Assembly (NCBI GenBank): GCA_047777415.1
Contig: JBKEEO010000002.1
Coordinates: 868,001-932,000 of the forward strand
Length of the DNA: 64,000 nucleotides
Reading direction: 5' to 3'
From: Caproicibacter sp047777415
GTDB taxonomy: Bacteria > Bacillota > Clostridia > Oscillospirales > Acutalibacteraceae
The translations under genes and the position numbers were made by a program. Below are positions 35,046 through 44,205 of this stretch, in pieces; position 1 is the stretch's first letter; each line of letters begins with the position of its first letter. The notes below the pieces were generated by a model, which did no database searches, had not been told where the DNA came from, and saw only the letters and a list, made by a program, of their open reading frames with translations.

Positions 35046-36580
35046 TTACTTTCCTCTCCCAATTCCGCTGTGCGCCGTACCGGGCGAACATGAGTCCCCA
35101 CTTGGACGACCAAAAGAGCGGCAATATAAATCGCAATATAAAAACACAGGTAAGTCAGATTAAAAACATCCGTTACCCAGAGAAATGCAAAACTGCGTGG
35201 GATATATACAAAATTTCGAATTGCCATTAAGCCGGAAGCTATTACAACCCATGAACGGGTCAGCATGGAAGCAAAAAAGCGCAGTATCAGCCCTACACCG
35301 GCACTGATAAGCACCACGCCCAAAAAACCGAACGCGACATAGGATTCTGCAACAAAAGATGTGCCAAAACCGCCCCCTGCCAAATATCGGATAGGATCTA
35401 CCAAATAAGTAAGAGCATGTGCATAATTATGGGTGGTTTCCGCAAAAGCTCTTGTTTGTACTTCAATAATCGGTGTCAGTCCAAACAAAGTGCGAGTAAT
35501 CAAGTTATTATGAACGAACAACTCAAAAGGATAAAATAGATAACTCCATGTCATGCTATGATCAAACTGATCCCAAACGTTGACCGTCTGAATCACAACG
35601 CGGAAACTCGCTCCCTGTGAGTAAAAAAAGTTGATAACCGTATCGAGAAAATTTCTTTGGGACAGCAGTCCGTACGCGCGGATTTCCGCCAATCTTTGCA
35701 GCAGGTACATGGCAACTAGGGCTAGAATGCCTCCCCCCACCACGCTTCTTTTCTTAAAAATTCGTTTTTCTTTTTCGGATAAGGAGTCGCGCAGGACAAA
35801 ATAGATCAAAATGGTCAGCGCTTCACAAACGAAAATATTTCTCCTTCCGGTTAGAAGCGTTGCAAGCAGATAAACACCGTAAACCATCATAGGCAGTCTA
35901 AGCTGTTTTCGAGTCGGCATAGTAGCGAGAAATACAGTAAAAGAAGGAACAAAGAACATAGACAGACGGCTAACGATGGAGGGAATGCTTGCCGAAGATA
36001 CCTGCGTAAACGACCCAAGATATCCATACCGAAAAACATTTAGAATAGACAGCATCAGCGTATAAAACGACGCAAATGAACTAACAAGCAGCACAGCCGT
36101 ACTGATTTGACGAATCACGGGCAGCAGAGGATTCTGAGAAACCCCCGCCCATCCTTTGGTACGGATGTTCTTTTCCCTTTCCGCAAAGAAAGGCCCCGCA
36201 AGCCGATATCCCAAATAAATGCACAACAAGCATAAAGTTACTACCTGCAGAGCAATGAAAAGATTATAATAATTTTCAGCCTCCAAATAGTAGAGAATTT
36301 CCGAATAATGTGCCAGAAAAGACACATAGACTCGCCCTAACAGCAGAATATTATAAGTTCCCACAAAGACAAGGAACGGAAAATCGCGCCGGATACGAGG
36401 AATCAAGTCGCACACAATACCAAGATTCAGGGTAATATTTGCCGCAAACATCATGGTTGCTGCTGTTTGATTGAATAATCCGCTCAGTGCTGTCAAAAAA
36501 TTCGCCGCGAGCATCAGCATCAAGGTTGTCCCGAACAAAATGGTATTCCTGATGCTGCTCTTTCGCGAAAATTCCGTCAT
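35042..36580 (-). CDS. O-antigen/oligosaccharide repeat-unit polymerase (Wzy-like)
   Basis: 512 residues from ATG 36580 (GGAGGAG site, 5 nt). A very hydrophobic protein with roughly 11-12 predicted membrane segments and a large loop around 340-400; contains LLTGRRNIFVCEALTILIYFVLRD, a feature of oligosaccharide repeat-unit polymerases (O-antigen polymerase type). First gene of the leftward unit polymerase-GT4-GT-Wzz. No flippase (Wzx) is seen in the window. The 207 bp before it are AT-rich; I see no convincing promoter there. Confidence 0.82.
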   Translation of the reverse strand: MTEFSRKSSIRNTILFGTTLMLMLAANFLTALSGLFNQTAATMMFAANITLNLGIVCDLIPRIRRDFPFLVFVGTYNILLLGRVYVSFLAHYSEILYYLEAENYYNLFIALQVVTLCLLCIYLGYRLAGPFFAEREKNIRTKGWAGVSQNPLLPVIRQISTAVLLVSSFASFYTLMLSILNVFRYGYLGSFTQVSSASIPSIVSRLSMFFVPSFTVFLATMPTRKQLRLPMMVYGVYLLATLLTGRRNIFVCEALTILIYFVLRDSLSEKEKRIFKKRSVVGGGILALVAMYLLQRLAEIRAYGLLSQRNFLDTVINFFYSQGASFRVVIQTVNVWDQFDHSMTWSYLFYPFELFVHNNLITRTLFGLTPIIEVQTRAFAETTHNYAHALTYLVDPIRYLAGGGFGTSFVAESYVAFGFLGVVLISAGVGLILRFFASMLTRSWVVIASGLMAIRNFVYIPRSFAFLWVTDVFNLTYLCFYIAIYIAALLVVQVGTHVRPVRRTAELGEESK

Positions 36581-36787
36581 GATACTCCTCCATCCGGTAG
36601 AAATTGAAATAAGCACGGCAATATAAAAGGCTGGCACAAAACATTCACGAAAATTAACAAACAGAATCCGTTTTCATAAATTTTTCTTAACAAACCATAC
36701 AAAGAATTTATGAATCCTAAACATATGCATAATCTAAATTCAATGATACCATTCATGCAAAATATTTCCACATTATTTCTGAACAAT

Positions 36788-38548
36788 TCATTTAATTCTC
36801 ATTTTTTCTGCTGCTTCCATATTGGGCTTAGCAAACACTGTTTTGTTTTTCACATAGATGACCATACCCGGTTTTGCACCCTGCGGTTTGGATACATTTT
36901 TAACAAGAGTATAGTCCACAGCTACATTGGAGGATTCCCTGCCCTTGCTGTAACAAGCCGCAAGAAGTGCAGCTTCTGCAATAGCGGTAGGCGTTGCTTT
37001 TCTACCCTTCGTCTCCAAAACAACATGGGAACCCGGTATATTCTTCGTGTGAAACCAAAGGTCATTCTTCTTCGCTTGCTTTAAGGTTAGTAGGTCATTT
37101 TGACTGTTGTTTCTTCCCACAAAAATCCGAAATCCGTCGGAAGACTCGAACTGCATGGGGCCTTGCACAACCGTTTTGCGCTTTGGTCCCCGCTGCATAC
37201 GGATGTAGCCTTCGCCACGGAGCTCTTCTCGAATCTCGTTTAAATCCCTTTCATCTGTAGCGCGGCTGAGTTCTTCAAACACGGTATCCAAATATGCAAG
37301 CTCTTGTTCCGCCCGATGTATTTGGTTTTTCAAGATATCTTCCGCCGTACGCAGCTTGCGGTATTCTTTATAATATTTTTGTGCGTTCTGAGCGGGTGTG
37401 AGGGTAGGGTCCAGCTTGATCGTAATATTCGGCTGCCCCTCCTCATAAAAATTTTCCAAAACTGCAGAACTTTGACCTTTTTCCAGACGGTAAAGATTTG
37501 CGTTTATCAAATCTCCATACATGCGCAAAGTCTCCCTGTTTGCACACTGTTTCAATTCTTCACGCTGCGCATTGATTTTCCTGCTCAAGCGGTCGGAAGC
37601 CGTTGTGAGAACCCTCAGCAAATCCTGTGAGCGCGTTTTCATGCGCGCAATACGGTCACGTTCTTCATAGAAATCATCCAACAGAGAGGAAAAACTCTCT
37701 GCCTGTTTTACAATCGCTGCGGTACCATACTGTCCAATGCGCAAAAATGAAAAATCCAGCGGTTTGCCCTGCGTTGTGAATGCAATCCACGGACTGCCGG
37801 AAACATCTTGAATGGTATTCGTAATTCGCCTTAAAAAAAACAAAAGGCGTTCCCAATGCTCACCGGACATTCCTTTTACAGTCAGCTCGTTGCCATGCCC
37901 TGTCAGATATGCAATCTCCCGGCACACAACCGGGGACAGACCTTGAAGCGAGGAAAGAAGTGCTTTGGAAAGTTCCATATCGCCCGGAATGGCACGGATG
38001 CGCTCAAGAATTTTCTCCGGGCTCACTGAAAGCAGGCAGAGTTTATCTTGGGGCGGTGGCATGCGATACCGAAGTCCCGGCAAAACCAAACGGCCTGAAG
38101 TCATCCCCGCATCGACACGCTTCAGCGCATCAATAATATTACAGTCACCATCCATAAGAATGATATTGCTGTAGCGGCCCATCACCTCCATAGCGATGGT
38201 CAGCCTCACCTCATCGCCCAATTCATTGACAGCGTCAAAGTCCAAAAAAAGAAGCCGCTCCATCTCCGGTTGTCTAATGCCAACAAGGCGCGCTCCGGAG
38301 AGCTTCTTGCGCAAAAGCATGCAAAGCATGGGTGGTTCCTTTGGATTTTCCGGTGCATATTGCGTAAAATGAATCCTTGCACTATTTGCCCGTGCTGACA
38401 AAAGAAGGCGGAATACGCCTTCTCTTGAACGCAGCAATAATAGAATTTCATCTCGGTTCGGTTGATAAATCTTATCCACTCTGGCGCCGAGTGCTGTTTT
38501 TTCAATTTCGCTCTTCAAATGGCGCAAAAAAGCACCGTCCAGTGCCAT
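36788..38548 (-). CDS. rqcH: RqcH (NFACT/Rqc2 homologue)
   Basis: Binds obstructed 50S subunits with peptidyl-tRNA and adds C-terminal alanine tails for degradation. 586 residues: NFACT-N domain from ALDGAFLRHLKSEIEKTALGARVDKIYQP, helix-hairpin-helix and long coiled coil (about 290-440), and the NFACT-R domain GFRIFVGRNNSQNDLLTLKQAKKNDLWFHTKNIPGSHVVL. Older annotation: fibronectin-binding protein. ATG 38548 with GGAGG. Last gene of the DUF1858-trmK-nif3-rqcH unit. Confidence 0.94.
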   Translation of the reverse strand: MALDGAFLRHLKSEIEKTALGARVDKIYQPNRDEILLLLRSREGVFRLLLSARANSARIHFTQYAPENPKEPPMLCMLLRKKLSGARLVGIRQPEMERLLFLDFDAVNELGDEVRLTIAMEVMGRYSNIILMDGDCNIIDALKRVDAGMTSGRLVLPGLRYRMPPPQDKLCLLSVSPEKILERIRAIPGDMELSKALLSSLQGLSPVVCREIAYLTGHGNELTVKGMSGEHWERLLFFLRRITNTIQDVSGSPWIAFTTQGKPLDFSFLRIGQYGTAAIVKQAESFSSLLDDFYEERDRIARMKTRSQDLLRVLTTASDRLSRKINAQREELKQCANRETLRMYGDLINANLYRLEKGQSSAVLENFYEEGQPNITIKLDPTLTPAQNAQKYYKEYRKLRTAEDILKNQIHRAEQELAYLDTVFEELSRATDERDLNEIREELRGEGYIRMQRGPKRKTVVQGPMQFESSDGFRIFVGRNNSQNDLLTLKQAKKNDLWFHTKNIPGSHVVLETKGRKATPTAIAEAALLAACYSKGRESSNVAVDYTLVKNVSKPQGAKPGMVIYVKNKTVFAKPNMEAAEKMRIK

Positions 38549-38571
38549 TTATCAATTCCTCCGTTATCGTG

Positions 38572-39342
38572 TTATAAATAGTGCACAGGCCCGTGCATAG
38601 CGCGCGACCGAATAAACTTCACATCTTGAAACCGCTCGGACAGTTTTTTCATCAAAACAGGAATCACAGGGTCCTCCGTTTCAAAATGTCCTGCTGCTAC
38701 CAGTGTGACACCCAGATTTTCTGCATCCAACAGGATGTTATGCTTACATTCGCCCGTAACAAATGCCTGGCAGCCTGCCTGAGCTGCATCATACAGATAC
38801 TCAGCGCCTCCGCCGCCGCAAAGCCCCACGGAAGTAATAGGTCTTTTTCCGTCGGTAAAGCGAACACCCTCGCATCCAAGCGTATTCTTTACAAATTCAG
38901 CGAATTCACGCGGAGTATATTCCTTGTCCGTTTCACCGCAGAGCGCCTCCGCAAGGCCGCATTCCGAATTTTCGCGGAGCATGCGAACATTTTTTAGCCC
39001 TAGCCTTTCCGCCAGACAATCATTCACTCCGCCCGCAGCCATGTCCAAATTCGTGTGGGCACAAATCGCAGTAATGGAATGGTGAGCCAAAAGATACGGC
39101 ACTGAACCTTTGCTCAATTTTTTGAGAGGATGAAAAATTACCGGATGGTGGCTGACAATCAGCTGTGCCCCAAGCCCGGCTGCTTCATGGACAACTGCCG
39201 GTGTAATATCCAGCGACAAAACGGCAGTCGTCACTTCCGTATTATCATCCCCAACCAATAACCCGGGATTGTCAAAACTCATTGCAGTCCGAAACGGGGC
39301 AAACCCGTCGATAAAAGTATAAATATCGCCTGTGGTTGTCAT
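38572..39342 (-). CDS. Nif3-like dinuclear metal-centre protein
   Basis: 256 residues of the NIF3/YqfO family that forms hexameric toroids binding two metals. Metal-site motifs: LIVSHHPVIFHPLKKL (His-His near 62) , CAHTNLDMAAGGVND (His/Asp near 96-101) and AAGHFETED near the C-terminus. Shorter than Bacillus YqfO because it lacks the inserted PII-like domain. Biochemical role unsettled (GTP cyclohydrolase 1 type 2 is a proposed name). 15 bp after trmK. Confidence 0.93.
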   Translation of the reverse strand: MTTTGDIYTFIDGFAPFRTAMSFDNPGLLVGDDNTEVTTAVLSLDITPAVVHEAAGLGAQLIVSHHPVIFHPLKKLSKGSVPYLLAHHSITAICAHTNLDMAAGGVNDCLAERLGLKNVRMLRENSECGLAEALCGETDKEYTPREFAEFVKNTLGCEGVRFTDGKRPITSVGLCGGGGAEYLYDAAQAGCQAFVTGECKHNILLDAENLGVTLVAAGHFETEDPVIPVLMKKLSERFQDVKFIRSRAMHGPVHYL

Positions 39343-39357
39343 GAAAATCCCCTTTCT

Positions 39358-40068
39358 TCAATAAGACCGACCTTGCAGAAGAATGTTTTCAAGTTCGCTG
39401 ACAAGCGAAAAAAGGCGGTTGGCTTCCTGTCCGTTTCCCGCCTTACAAAGTCCCTCGGCGCGTTTTTTTAAGCGCCTTTTTTGCAGCTCCAGATATTTTC
39501 TTCCTTCATCAGTTTCCGGAGTCATTTTACCAATATAGCAAAACAGTGCGTCTTTCTGCTTCATCTCTGGACGAAAGGAAACCTGCATGACTGAATAAAT
39601 ATGGCCATCTTCCGCCGCTGCTTGCTCCCGCTCCACGAAAAAGCCATTTTGGGAAAGATAACCTCGCAGTTCCTCCGCTTTTGTCATGGGCTGCAGAATC
39701 AGGCGCCGATTCGATGTTTGCAGCCAAGGTGTACGCTGCAAAATATGAATCATCATCAAACCGCCCATGCCGGCAATCACAATATCTTCCGCTTCTTGCG
39801 GCAAAACGCGTTCCAAACCATCCGACAGGCGCACGGAAACAAGATCGGTTACTCCATATCGTTCAATATTATATCGTGCTCTTTCGAGCGGTCCCGGACG
39901 AATATCTACAGCTATGGCGCACCGAATAAGCCCCTGTTTTGCCAGCCAAACAGGCAGATACGCATGGTCTGTTCCCACATCCACAAGGGCAGTTCCACTC
40001 CGTACCATGGATGCACAGAGTGATAATCTGCTGCCTAAAGAAAACAGCGGTCGCGTTCGGCGGAACAT
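39358..40068 (-). CDS. trmK: tRNA (adenine-22-N1)-methyltransferase
   Basis: Methylates A22 of tRNA. About 236 residues. SAM-binding motif I ALVDVGTDHAYLPVWLAKQG, then IAVDIRPGPLERARYNIERYG and the catalytic-region motif DIVIAGMGGLMMIHIL, all diagnostic for TrmK. Start uncertain: ATG 40068 gives an N-terminus close to family length and leaves the hairpin at 40074-40108 non-coding; a longer form from 40140 overlapping DUF1858 is possible. Neighbour of nif3 as in many Firmicutes. Confidence 0.9.
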   Translation of the reverse strand: MFRRTRPLFSLGSRLSLCASMVRSGTALVDVGTDHAYLPVWLAKQGLIRCAIAVDIRPGPLERARYNIERYGVTDLVSVRLSDGLERVLPQEAEDIVIAGMGGLMMIHILQRTPWLQTSNRRLILQPMTKAEELRGYLSQNGFFVEREQAAAEDGHIYSVMQVSFRPEMKQKDALFCYIGKMTPETDEGRKYLELQKRRLKKRAEGLCKAGNGQEANRLFSLVSELENILLQGRSY

Positions 40069-40073
40069 ACCGG

Positions 40074-40113
40074 ACGGCCGTCCGGCAGGTGTTCCGTCGG
40101 GCGGCCGTTTTTT
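40074..40113 (+). terminator. Terminator-like hairpin facing against the operon
   Basis: ACGGCCG (40074-40080) / CGGCCGT (40102-40108) stem with a 21-nt loop, followed by a T run on the plus strand only. No rightward gene precedes it, so it would stop antisense transcription; it also lies between DUF1858 and trmK. Confidence 0.4.
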
Positions 40114-40321
40114 ATGATTGGTGGGATACAAGATGCTCATTGATCTTCTGAACCATTTCTTCTACATCCACGCCGTGAACCAAGCAGGCTTGTTCCAATG
40201 ATTCACCGCGGGAAGCAGGACAGCCAAGACAATGCATTCCCATCTCCATTAACAAAGGAGCTGTACTTGCATCAAGATCCAAAATATCGCCAATTAAAGT
40301 GTGTTTATCAATTGTTGTCAT
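40112..40321 (-). CDS. DUF1858 small protein with CxxC
   Basis: 69 residues from ATG 40321, which has GGAGG upstream. Matches DUF1858: TLIGDILDLDASTAPLLMEMGMHCLGCPASRGESLEQACLVHGVD, including the CLGC pair. This short helical domain is thought to bind a redox or iron-sulphur partner in some proteins; its role is unknown. First gene of the unit leading to trmK, nif3 and rqcH. Confidence 0.88.
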   Translation of the reverse strand: MTTIDKHTLIGDILDLDASTAPLLMEMGMHCLGCPASRGESLEQACLVHGVDVEEMVQKINEHLVSHQS

Positions 40322-40370
40322 AATTGAGTTATCCTCCAAAAAAAGCATATTTACCACTTTAGATATGCTT

Positions 40371-40399
40371 ATTATAATACCCACACATAATCTTTGCAA
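40371..40399 (-). promoter_or_regulatory. Sigma-A promoter of DUF1858-trmK-nif3-rqcH
   Basis: TTGCAA (40394-40399) and TATAAT (40371-40376), minus strand, 17-bp spacer, 49 bp before the DUF1858 ATG. Confidence 0.75.
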
Positions 40400-40501
40400 T
40401 ACATTTCTGGATAAAGCTGCAATTGGTGTGAAACAATTACTAGTATTTCATTTTAATCAAAATTACTTTTATGCACAATATATGAAGCTGGTAATATTTT
40501 A

Positions 40502-40530
40502 TTGATTCTTAAAGATACTGATAGTATACT
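40502..40530 (+). promoter_or_regulatory. Promoter of the CPA2 antiporter gene
   Basis: TTGATT (40502-40507) and TATACT (40525-40530) with a 17-bp spacer, 57 bp before the GTG start. I looked for a c-di-AMP (ydaO) riboswitch in 40531-40587 and see none; the space is too short. Confidence 0.65.
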
Positions 40531-40587
40531 TAAACACGCTAGCGTCTTAGTCGCATATAGAGCTGTTCAAATATTGGAGGTAATAAC

Positions 40588-41844
40588 GTGACATCGTATC
40601 ATTTTTTATTTGACCTTGCACTCATTTTGCTCAGTACAAAGTTTCTTGGGCTGCTGACAAGAAAAGTGCAAATGCCGCAGGTGGTTGGGGCTCTGCTTGC
40701 CGGTTTGATTTTGGGACCTGCAATGTTGAACATCATGAAAGAGACGGATTTCATTTCGAAAACCGCCGAAATTGGTGTCATTGTACTGATGTTTACAGCA
40801 GGGCTGCAAACTGATTTTGAGGAAATGAAAAAAACAGGGAAAGCATCTTTCCTCATTGCCTTCATTGGTGTGATTGTTCCTCTTGTCGGCGGCTATGCTG
40901 TGGCGGCAATATTTAACCGAACGATGCTGCCCGGAGTCAATACCAGCCTGTTCCTGCAAAATGTTTTTATTGGCGTAGTCCTAACGGCTACTTCAGTTAG
41001 TATTACCGTGGAAACGCTCAATGAAATCGGTGCATTGAACACGCGGTCCGGAAACGCTATTCTCGGCGCAGCGGTTATCGATGATGTTTTGGGAATTATC
41101 TGCTTGACTTTTGTTACAAGCGCAACGGATCCTTCGGTGAATATCTATATCGTTCTGCTGAAAATTGTCGGATTCTTTGTGTTTGCCGGTGTTGCTGGGT
41201 ATATCTTTTATCGTTTGTTCATCATGATGATCAACCGCAGCGACAAAGACTTACGGCGTTATGTGATTATCGCATTTGTATTCTGTCTGTTGCTTTCCTA
41301 CTGTGCAGAACGCTTTTTCGGCGTTGCGGATATAACAGGTGCATATATCGCCGGTCTGGTTCTTTCAAACACGAAGGAAACAAAATATATTACCTCTCGT
41401 TTTAACACTGTCTCATATGCGCTCCTATCTCCCATGTTTTTTGCCAGCATCGGCATCAATGTTACCATTCCACAAATGTCATCAACCATCATATGGTTTT
41501 CCATTTTGCTTACCATTGTCGCAATTTTAACAAAAATTGTCGGCTGCGGGTTGGGTGCAAAATTGTGTCACTATACCGGAAGAGAGAGCATACAAATTGG
41601 CACAGGAATGGTTTCGCGCGGCGAGGTTGCATTGATTGTAGCAAACAAGGGGTTTGCCTTAAAAATGATGTCTCCGGTACTTTTGGGACCTGTCATCTTA
41701 ACGGTTATACTGACAACGATTCTAACCCCAATTCTTTTAAAAATTACGTATAAAAACAGTGATTTGGTCTCCGGTTCCCCGGAAGCCCTGGAAAATAAGG
41801 TTGGCGAACATTACAACGAACAGGCGGACTATGACCGAAGATGA
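40588..41844 (+). CDS. CPA2-family cation:proton antiporter
   Basis: 418 residues, about 12 membrane segments, of the NapA/KefB-type monovalent cation:proton antiporter family 2. Features: VVGALLAGLILGPAML (about 32-47), the GAAVIDDVLGIICL segment (about 161-175) with the paired acidic residues of the transport site, and ITGAYIAGLVLSNT. No C-terminal RCK/TrkA-N regulatory domain, so no obvious nucleotide gating. GTG start with GGAGG 8 nt upstream. Monocistronic, between the promoter at 40502 and terminator at 41937. Ion specificity (Na+ or K+) cannot be read from sequence. Confidence 0.9.
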   Translation: MTSYHFLFDLALILLSTKFLGLLTRKVQMPQVVGALLAGLILGPAMLNIMKETDFISKTAEIGVIVLMFTAGLQTDFEEMKKTGKASFLIAFIGVIVPLVGGYAVAAIFNRTMLPGVNTSLFLQNVFIGVVLTATSVSITVETLNEIGALNTRSGNAILGAAVIDDVLGIICLTFVTSATDPSVNIYIVLLKIVGFFVFAGVAGYIFYRLFIMMINRSDKDLRRYVIIAFVFCLLLSYCAERFFGVADITGAYIAGLVLSNTKETKYITSRFNTVSYALLSPMFFASIGINVTIPQMSSTIIWFSILLTIVAILTKIVGCGLGAKLCHYTGRESIQIGTGMVSRGEVALIVANKGFALKMMSPVLLGPVILTVILTTILTPILLKITYKNSDLVSGSPEALENKVGEHYNEQADYDRR

Positions 41845-41936
41845 AAGTTCTTCTGACTGCATATTAAATGATTATAGGAACAGGCAGTCCACAGCAGATG
41901 AAGCATCTTATGGGGGCAAACTGATACCTCAATAAG

Positions 41937-41979
41937 AAAAAAGCCTGAAAAACGTTTGAAACGTTTTTCAGGCTTTTTT
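41937..41979. terminator. Bidirectional terminator after the antiporter gene
   Basis: 18-bp perfect stem (41937-41954 with 41962-41979), 7-nt loop, A and T tracts on both sides. The 92 bp before it (41845-41936) hold no gene. Confidence 0.92.
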
Positions 41980-42050
41980 GTGTATTTTTTATGAGACTGC
42001 TTTACATACAGCTGCTTTTTGGGAAAATCAACAGATCGTCGCAGACCGTC

Positions 42051-42992
42051 TTAATCATGTTTTGCGTGATAATACCAGTGATCCCCTTCTGTCCTTTTCG
42101 CGACATACATTGCGTGGTCCGCCTTTACTATCAACTGATCCACAGTATCGCCGTCCTGAGGATAGAAACTCACCCCCACGCTCAAACAAATTTCCACTGA
42201 AATTCCGTTGCAGATAACTGCATCCCGCTTTGCCTGTAAAATTTTAGACATAACAATATTACAATTTTCCGGTGTATTAATTTGGGGTAACAAAATCAGA
42301 AATTCGTCCCCGCCGTAACGGGCAACAATGTCATTTCTCCGGGTGGCAGAGGTCAAAATTCCAGCCACCTGCACCAATACTCTGTCGCCTGCCTCATGCC
42401 CGTATGTATCATTGATTTGCTTAAAATTATCCACATCAATAAACATCAGACCGAGGATTTCGTGGTTGCGCTTGGCAGCGGCAAGAAATTTATCTGCCAA
42501 TTCGTAAAACAGTGTTCTGTTTGCAACACCGGTGAGTTGATCGTAATATGCTAAATTTTGAATGGCCTGCTCTTTTTGCTTGAGCTCTCGATATAGCAGG
42601 CGAAGCTGACAAACACTCTCCCGTAACTGACGAATCCTTTCAATGGATTCTGTCACATCCGAAAACTCCAGTAAAAGGCGTTTTTGATTCTCTTCGAAAA
42701 ATCGCGTCACTCGGATGTTATATTGTTCACGGCAATCACAAAGGTTTTTATGCATGGCCGCGGAAAAAAAAAGACCGTGCCCTCGTTCCAGCGCATCTGC
42801 CAGCGAATTTCGGAAATAGGGACTGTTAAAGCCCGGAATCAGATCCAGAAGAGTATTGCACTTTTTACCTTTTCCGCGGCGCATTTCAAATTGTTGCATA
42901 AACCGGTTGCGAAATAATATTTTTAAATGTTCATCTACAATTAAAATGCCTAAATTTAGATGATCAAATATTTCTCGCGCAGACTTATCCAT
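42051..42992 (-). CDS. Diguanylate cyclase with N-terminal PAS-like domain
   Basis: Makes c-di-GMP from two GTP. 313 residues: PAS-like sensor (about 7-112), a linker helix (115-148) and a GGDEF domain with the intact active site GGDEF at 227-231 and the inhibitory I-site RxxD (218-221) five residues before it. No membrane segment or signal peptide, so cytoplasmic. DPLTG-like entry DQLTGVANRT at 151-160. Its ATG overlaps the CheC stop by one base (TAATG), making a coupled cheY-cheC-GGDEF unit. Confidence 0.93.
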   Translation of the reverse strand: MDKSAREIFDHLNLGILIVDEHLKILFRNRFMQQFEMRRGKGKKCNTLLDLIPGFNSPYFRNSLADALERGHGLFFSAAMHKNLCDCREQYNIRVTRFFEENQKRLLLEFSDVTESIERIRQLRESVCQLRLLYRELKQKEQAIQNLAYYDQLTGVANRTLFYELADKFLAAAKRNHEILGLMFIDVDNFKQINDTYGHEAGDRVLVQVAGILTSATRRNDIVARYGGDEFLILLPQINTPENCNIVMSKILQAKRDAVICNGISVEICLSVGVSFYPQDGDTVDQLIVKADHAMYVAKRTEGDHWYYHAKHD

Positions 42993-43618
42993 TAAAGCCT
43001 CGCCTCTATTTCATCCAATAAATGAAAAAGCTCTTGAATTGATTCCACCATCAAATCTATTACAACAGCTCCTTCTATCTCGGTGTTGTCAATCAGGAAC
43101 GTAACAAACAAAATGAGAAAAGTGTGATTGGTTTTATCATCAGCAGTCTGCTGAAAATCTGCTTGATTATACACTTCAACGCGGGGAAGATCATAAGTGA
43201 GATGAATATGAATGAGGTTTCCGAGTTCTCCCATAATGCAGTTCAGCAGAATATTGCCGATTTCTCGTATTACGTCAAAATCAACATCTGAAAATACAGT
43301 ATCTTCAGGCAAAACAGATTCTTCTCCGGAACAAAGCGCAACTAGATTTTTCACTTTATCGGCAGGAAATACCAAATTTGCTTTTCCCTTGAGTTTATCT
43401 GAAAAAGATATGGTTGACACCATCATTGCTGCATCAAATAATTCAGAAAACGGATCCTTCTGATTCAGCACACCCTCTTCAGTGTCTGGAAGGATGATTC
43501 TTGGAACTTGCAGCTTAATTTTTTTATTGACAATTTCAGATAACATGTCTGCCGCTTTTCCAACGCCTATGTTAAACAGCTCACTTAATATATCATAACG
43601 AAAGCATTCCCGATTCAT
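42992..43618 (-). CDS. cheC: CheC-family CheY-P phosphatase
   Basis: 208 residues with both phosphatase motifs D-x3-E-x2-N intact: D9-E13-N16 (DILSELFNIGVGKAADML) and D115-E119-N122 (DVIREIGNILLNCIMGELGN). Predicted to dephosphorylate CheY-P, here probably the response regulator encoded just upstream, with which it overlaps by 26 bp. No CheD, CheA or flagellar genes are in the window. Confidence 0.9.
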   Translation of the reverse strand: MNRECFRYDILSELFNIGVGKAADMLSEIVNKKIKLQVPRIILPDTEEGVLNQKDPFSELFDAAMMVSTISFSDKLKGKANLVFPADKVKNLVALCSGEESVLPEDTVFSDVDFDVIREIGNILLNCIMGELGNLIHIHLTYDLPRVEVYNQADFQQTADDKTNHTFLILFVTFLIDNTEIEGAVVIDLMVESIQELFHLLDEIEARL

Positions 43619-43991
43619 TTTTATCGTTCCTTATCATACGGTCACACAACAACCGCATTTTTTCACGATTCAGGGGTTTATTCACAAAAGCCATAATATT
43701 TTGGGCTTTCATTTCCTCCCGAACACTTTTTTGCACATCCGCGGTTACCACTATGATGCCAGGATTGCCTTCTCTTTGAACAATCCGTATGAGGTCTGCA
43801 CCGCTCATTTTCGGCATTAAAAGATCTATGAATATATAATCAGGTTGCTGTGTGCGAAATTCCCTCAATCCATCTTCTCCATTAGCAGCAAAACTGATTT
43901 TAAGATCTTCATTTGGCCACACTTCTTTTAATAAATGAGCGGTTACTTTTTGTGAGAATGCAGAATCATCTACAATCAGAACATGAACCAT
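43593..43991 (-). CDS. Single-domain CheY-like response regulator
   Basis: 132 residues, receiver domain only. All phosphorylation residues are present: D8, D9, phospho-acceptor D56 (FIDLLMP), T83 and K105 (NKP). No output domain, so it signals by protein-protein contact. Its kinase is not encoded nearby. First gene of the module that continues with cheC and the diguanylate cyclase. Confidence 0.93.
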   Translation of the reverse strand: MVHVLIVDDSAFSQKVTAHLLKEVWPNEDLKISFAANGEDGLREFRTQQPDYIFIDLLMPKMSGADLIRIVQREGNPGIIVVTADVQKSVREEMKAQNIMAFVNKPLNREKMRLLCDRMIRNDKNESGMLSL

Positions 43992-44060
43992 AACTATCTA
44001 TCATCCTTTATCAGGCAATACCTGGATTCGCATAAATCGACAAAATTAGGAATTTTTTTT

Positions 44061-44089
44061 ATAATAACATGGGACAATGACAATGTCAA
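44061..44089 (-). promoter_or_regulatory. Sigma-A promoter of the cheY-cheC-GGDEF unit
   Basis: TTGACA (44084-44089) and TATTAT (44061-44066), minus strand, 17-bp spacer, about 70 bp before the CheY-like ATG. Confidence 0.75.
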
Positions 44090-44205
44090 ATTGAACAATA
44101 CGCTTGGGTACAGATTGATTGACTCAAACAATGAAACCATATGCAAAAATTTAGGCAGGAAAAAGAAGGCATAAAAACCCGTTCTTTTCCCTGCTGTTTA
44201 TTGCT

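Noticed and set aside
40531..40587. c-di-AMP or other riboswitch before the antiporter
   Set aside because: Only 57 bp lie between promoter and start and no conserved motif is visible.
41845..41936. Short gene between the antiporter and its terminator
   Set aside because: Only an 8-codon frame is present.
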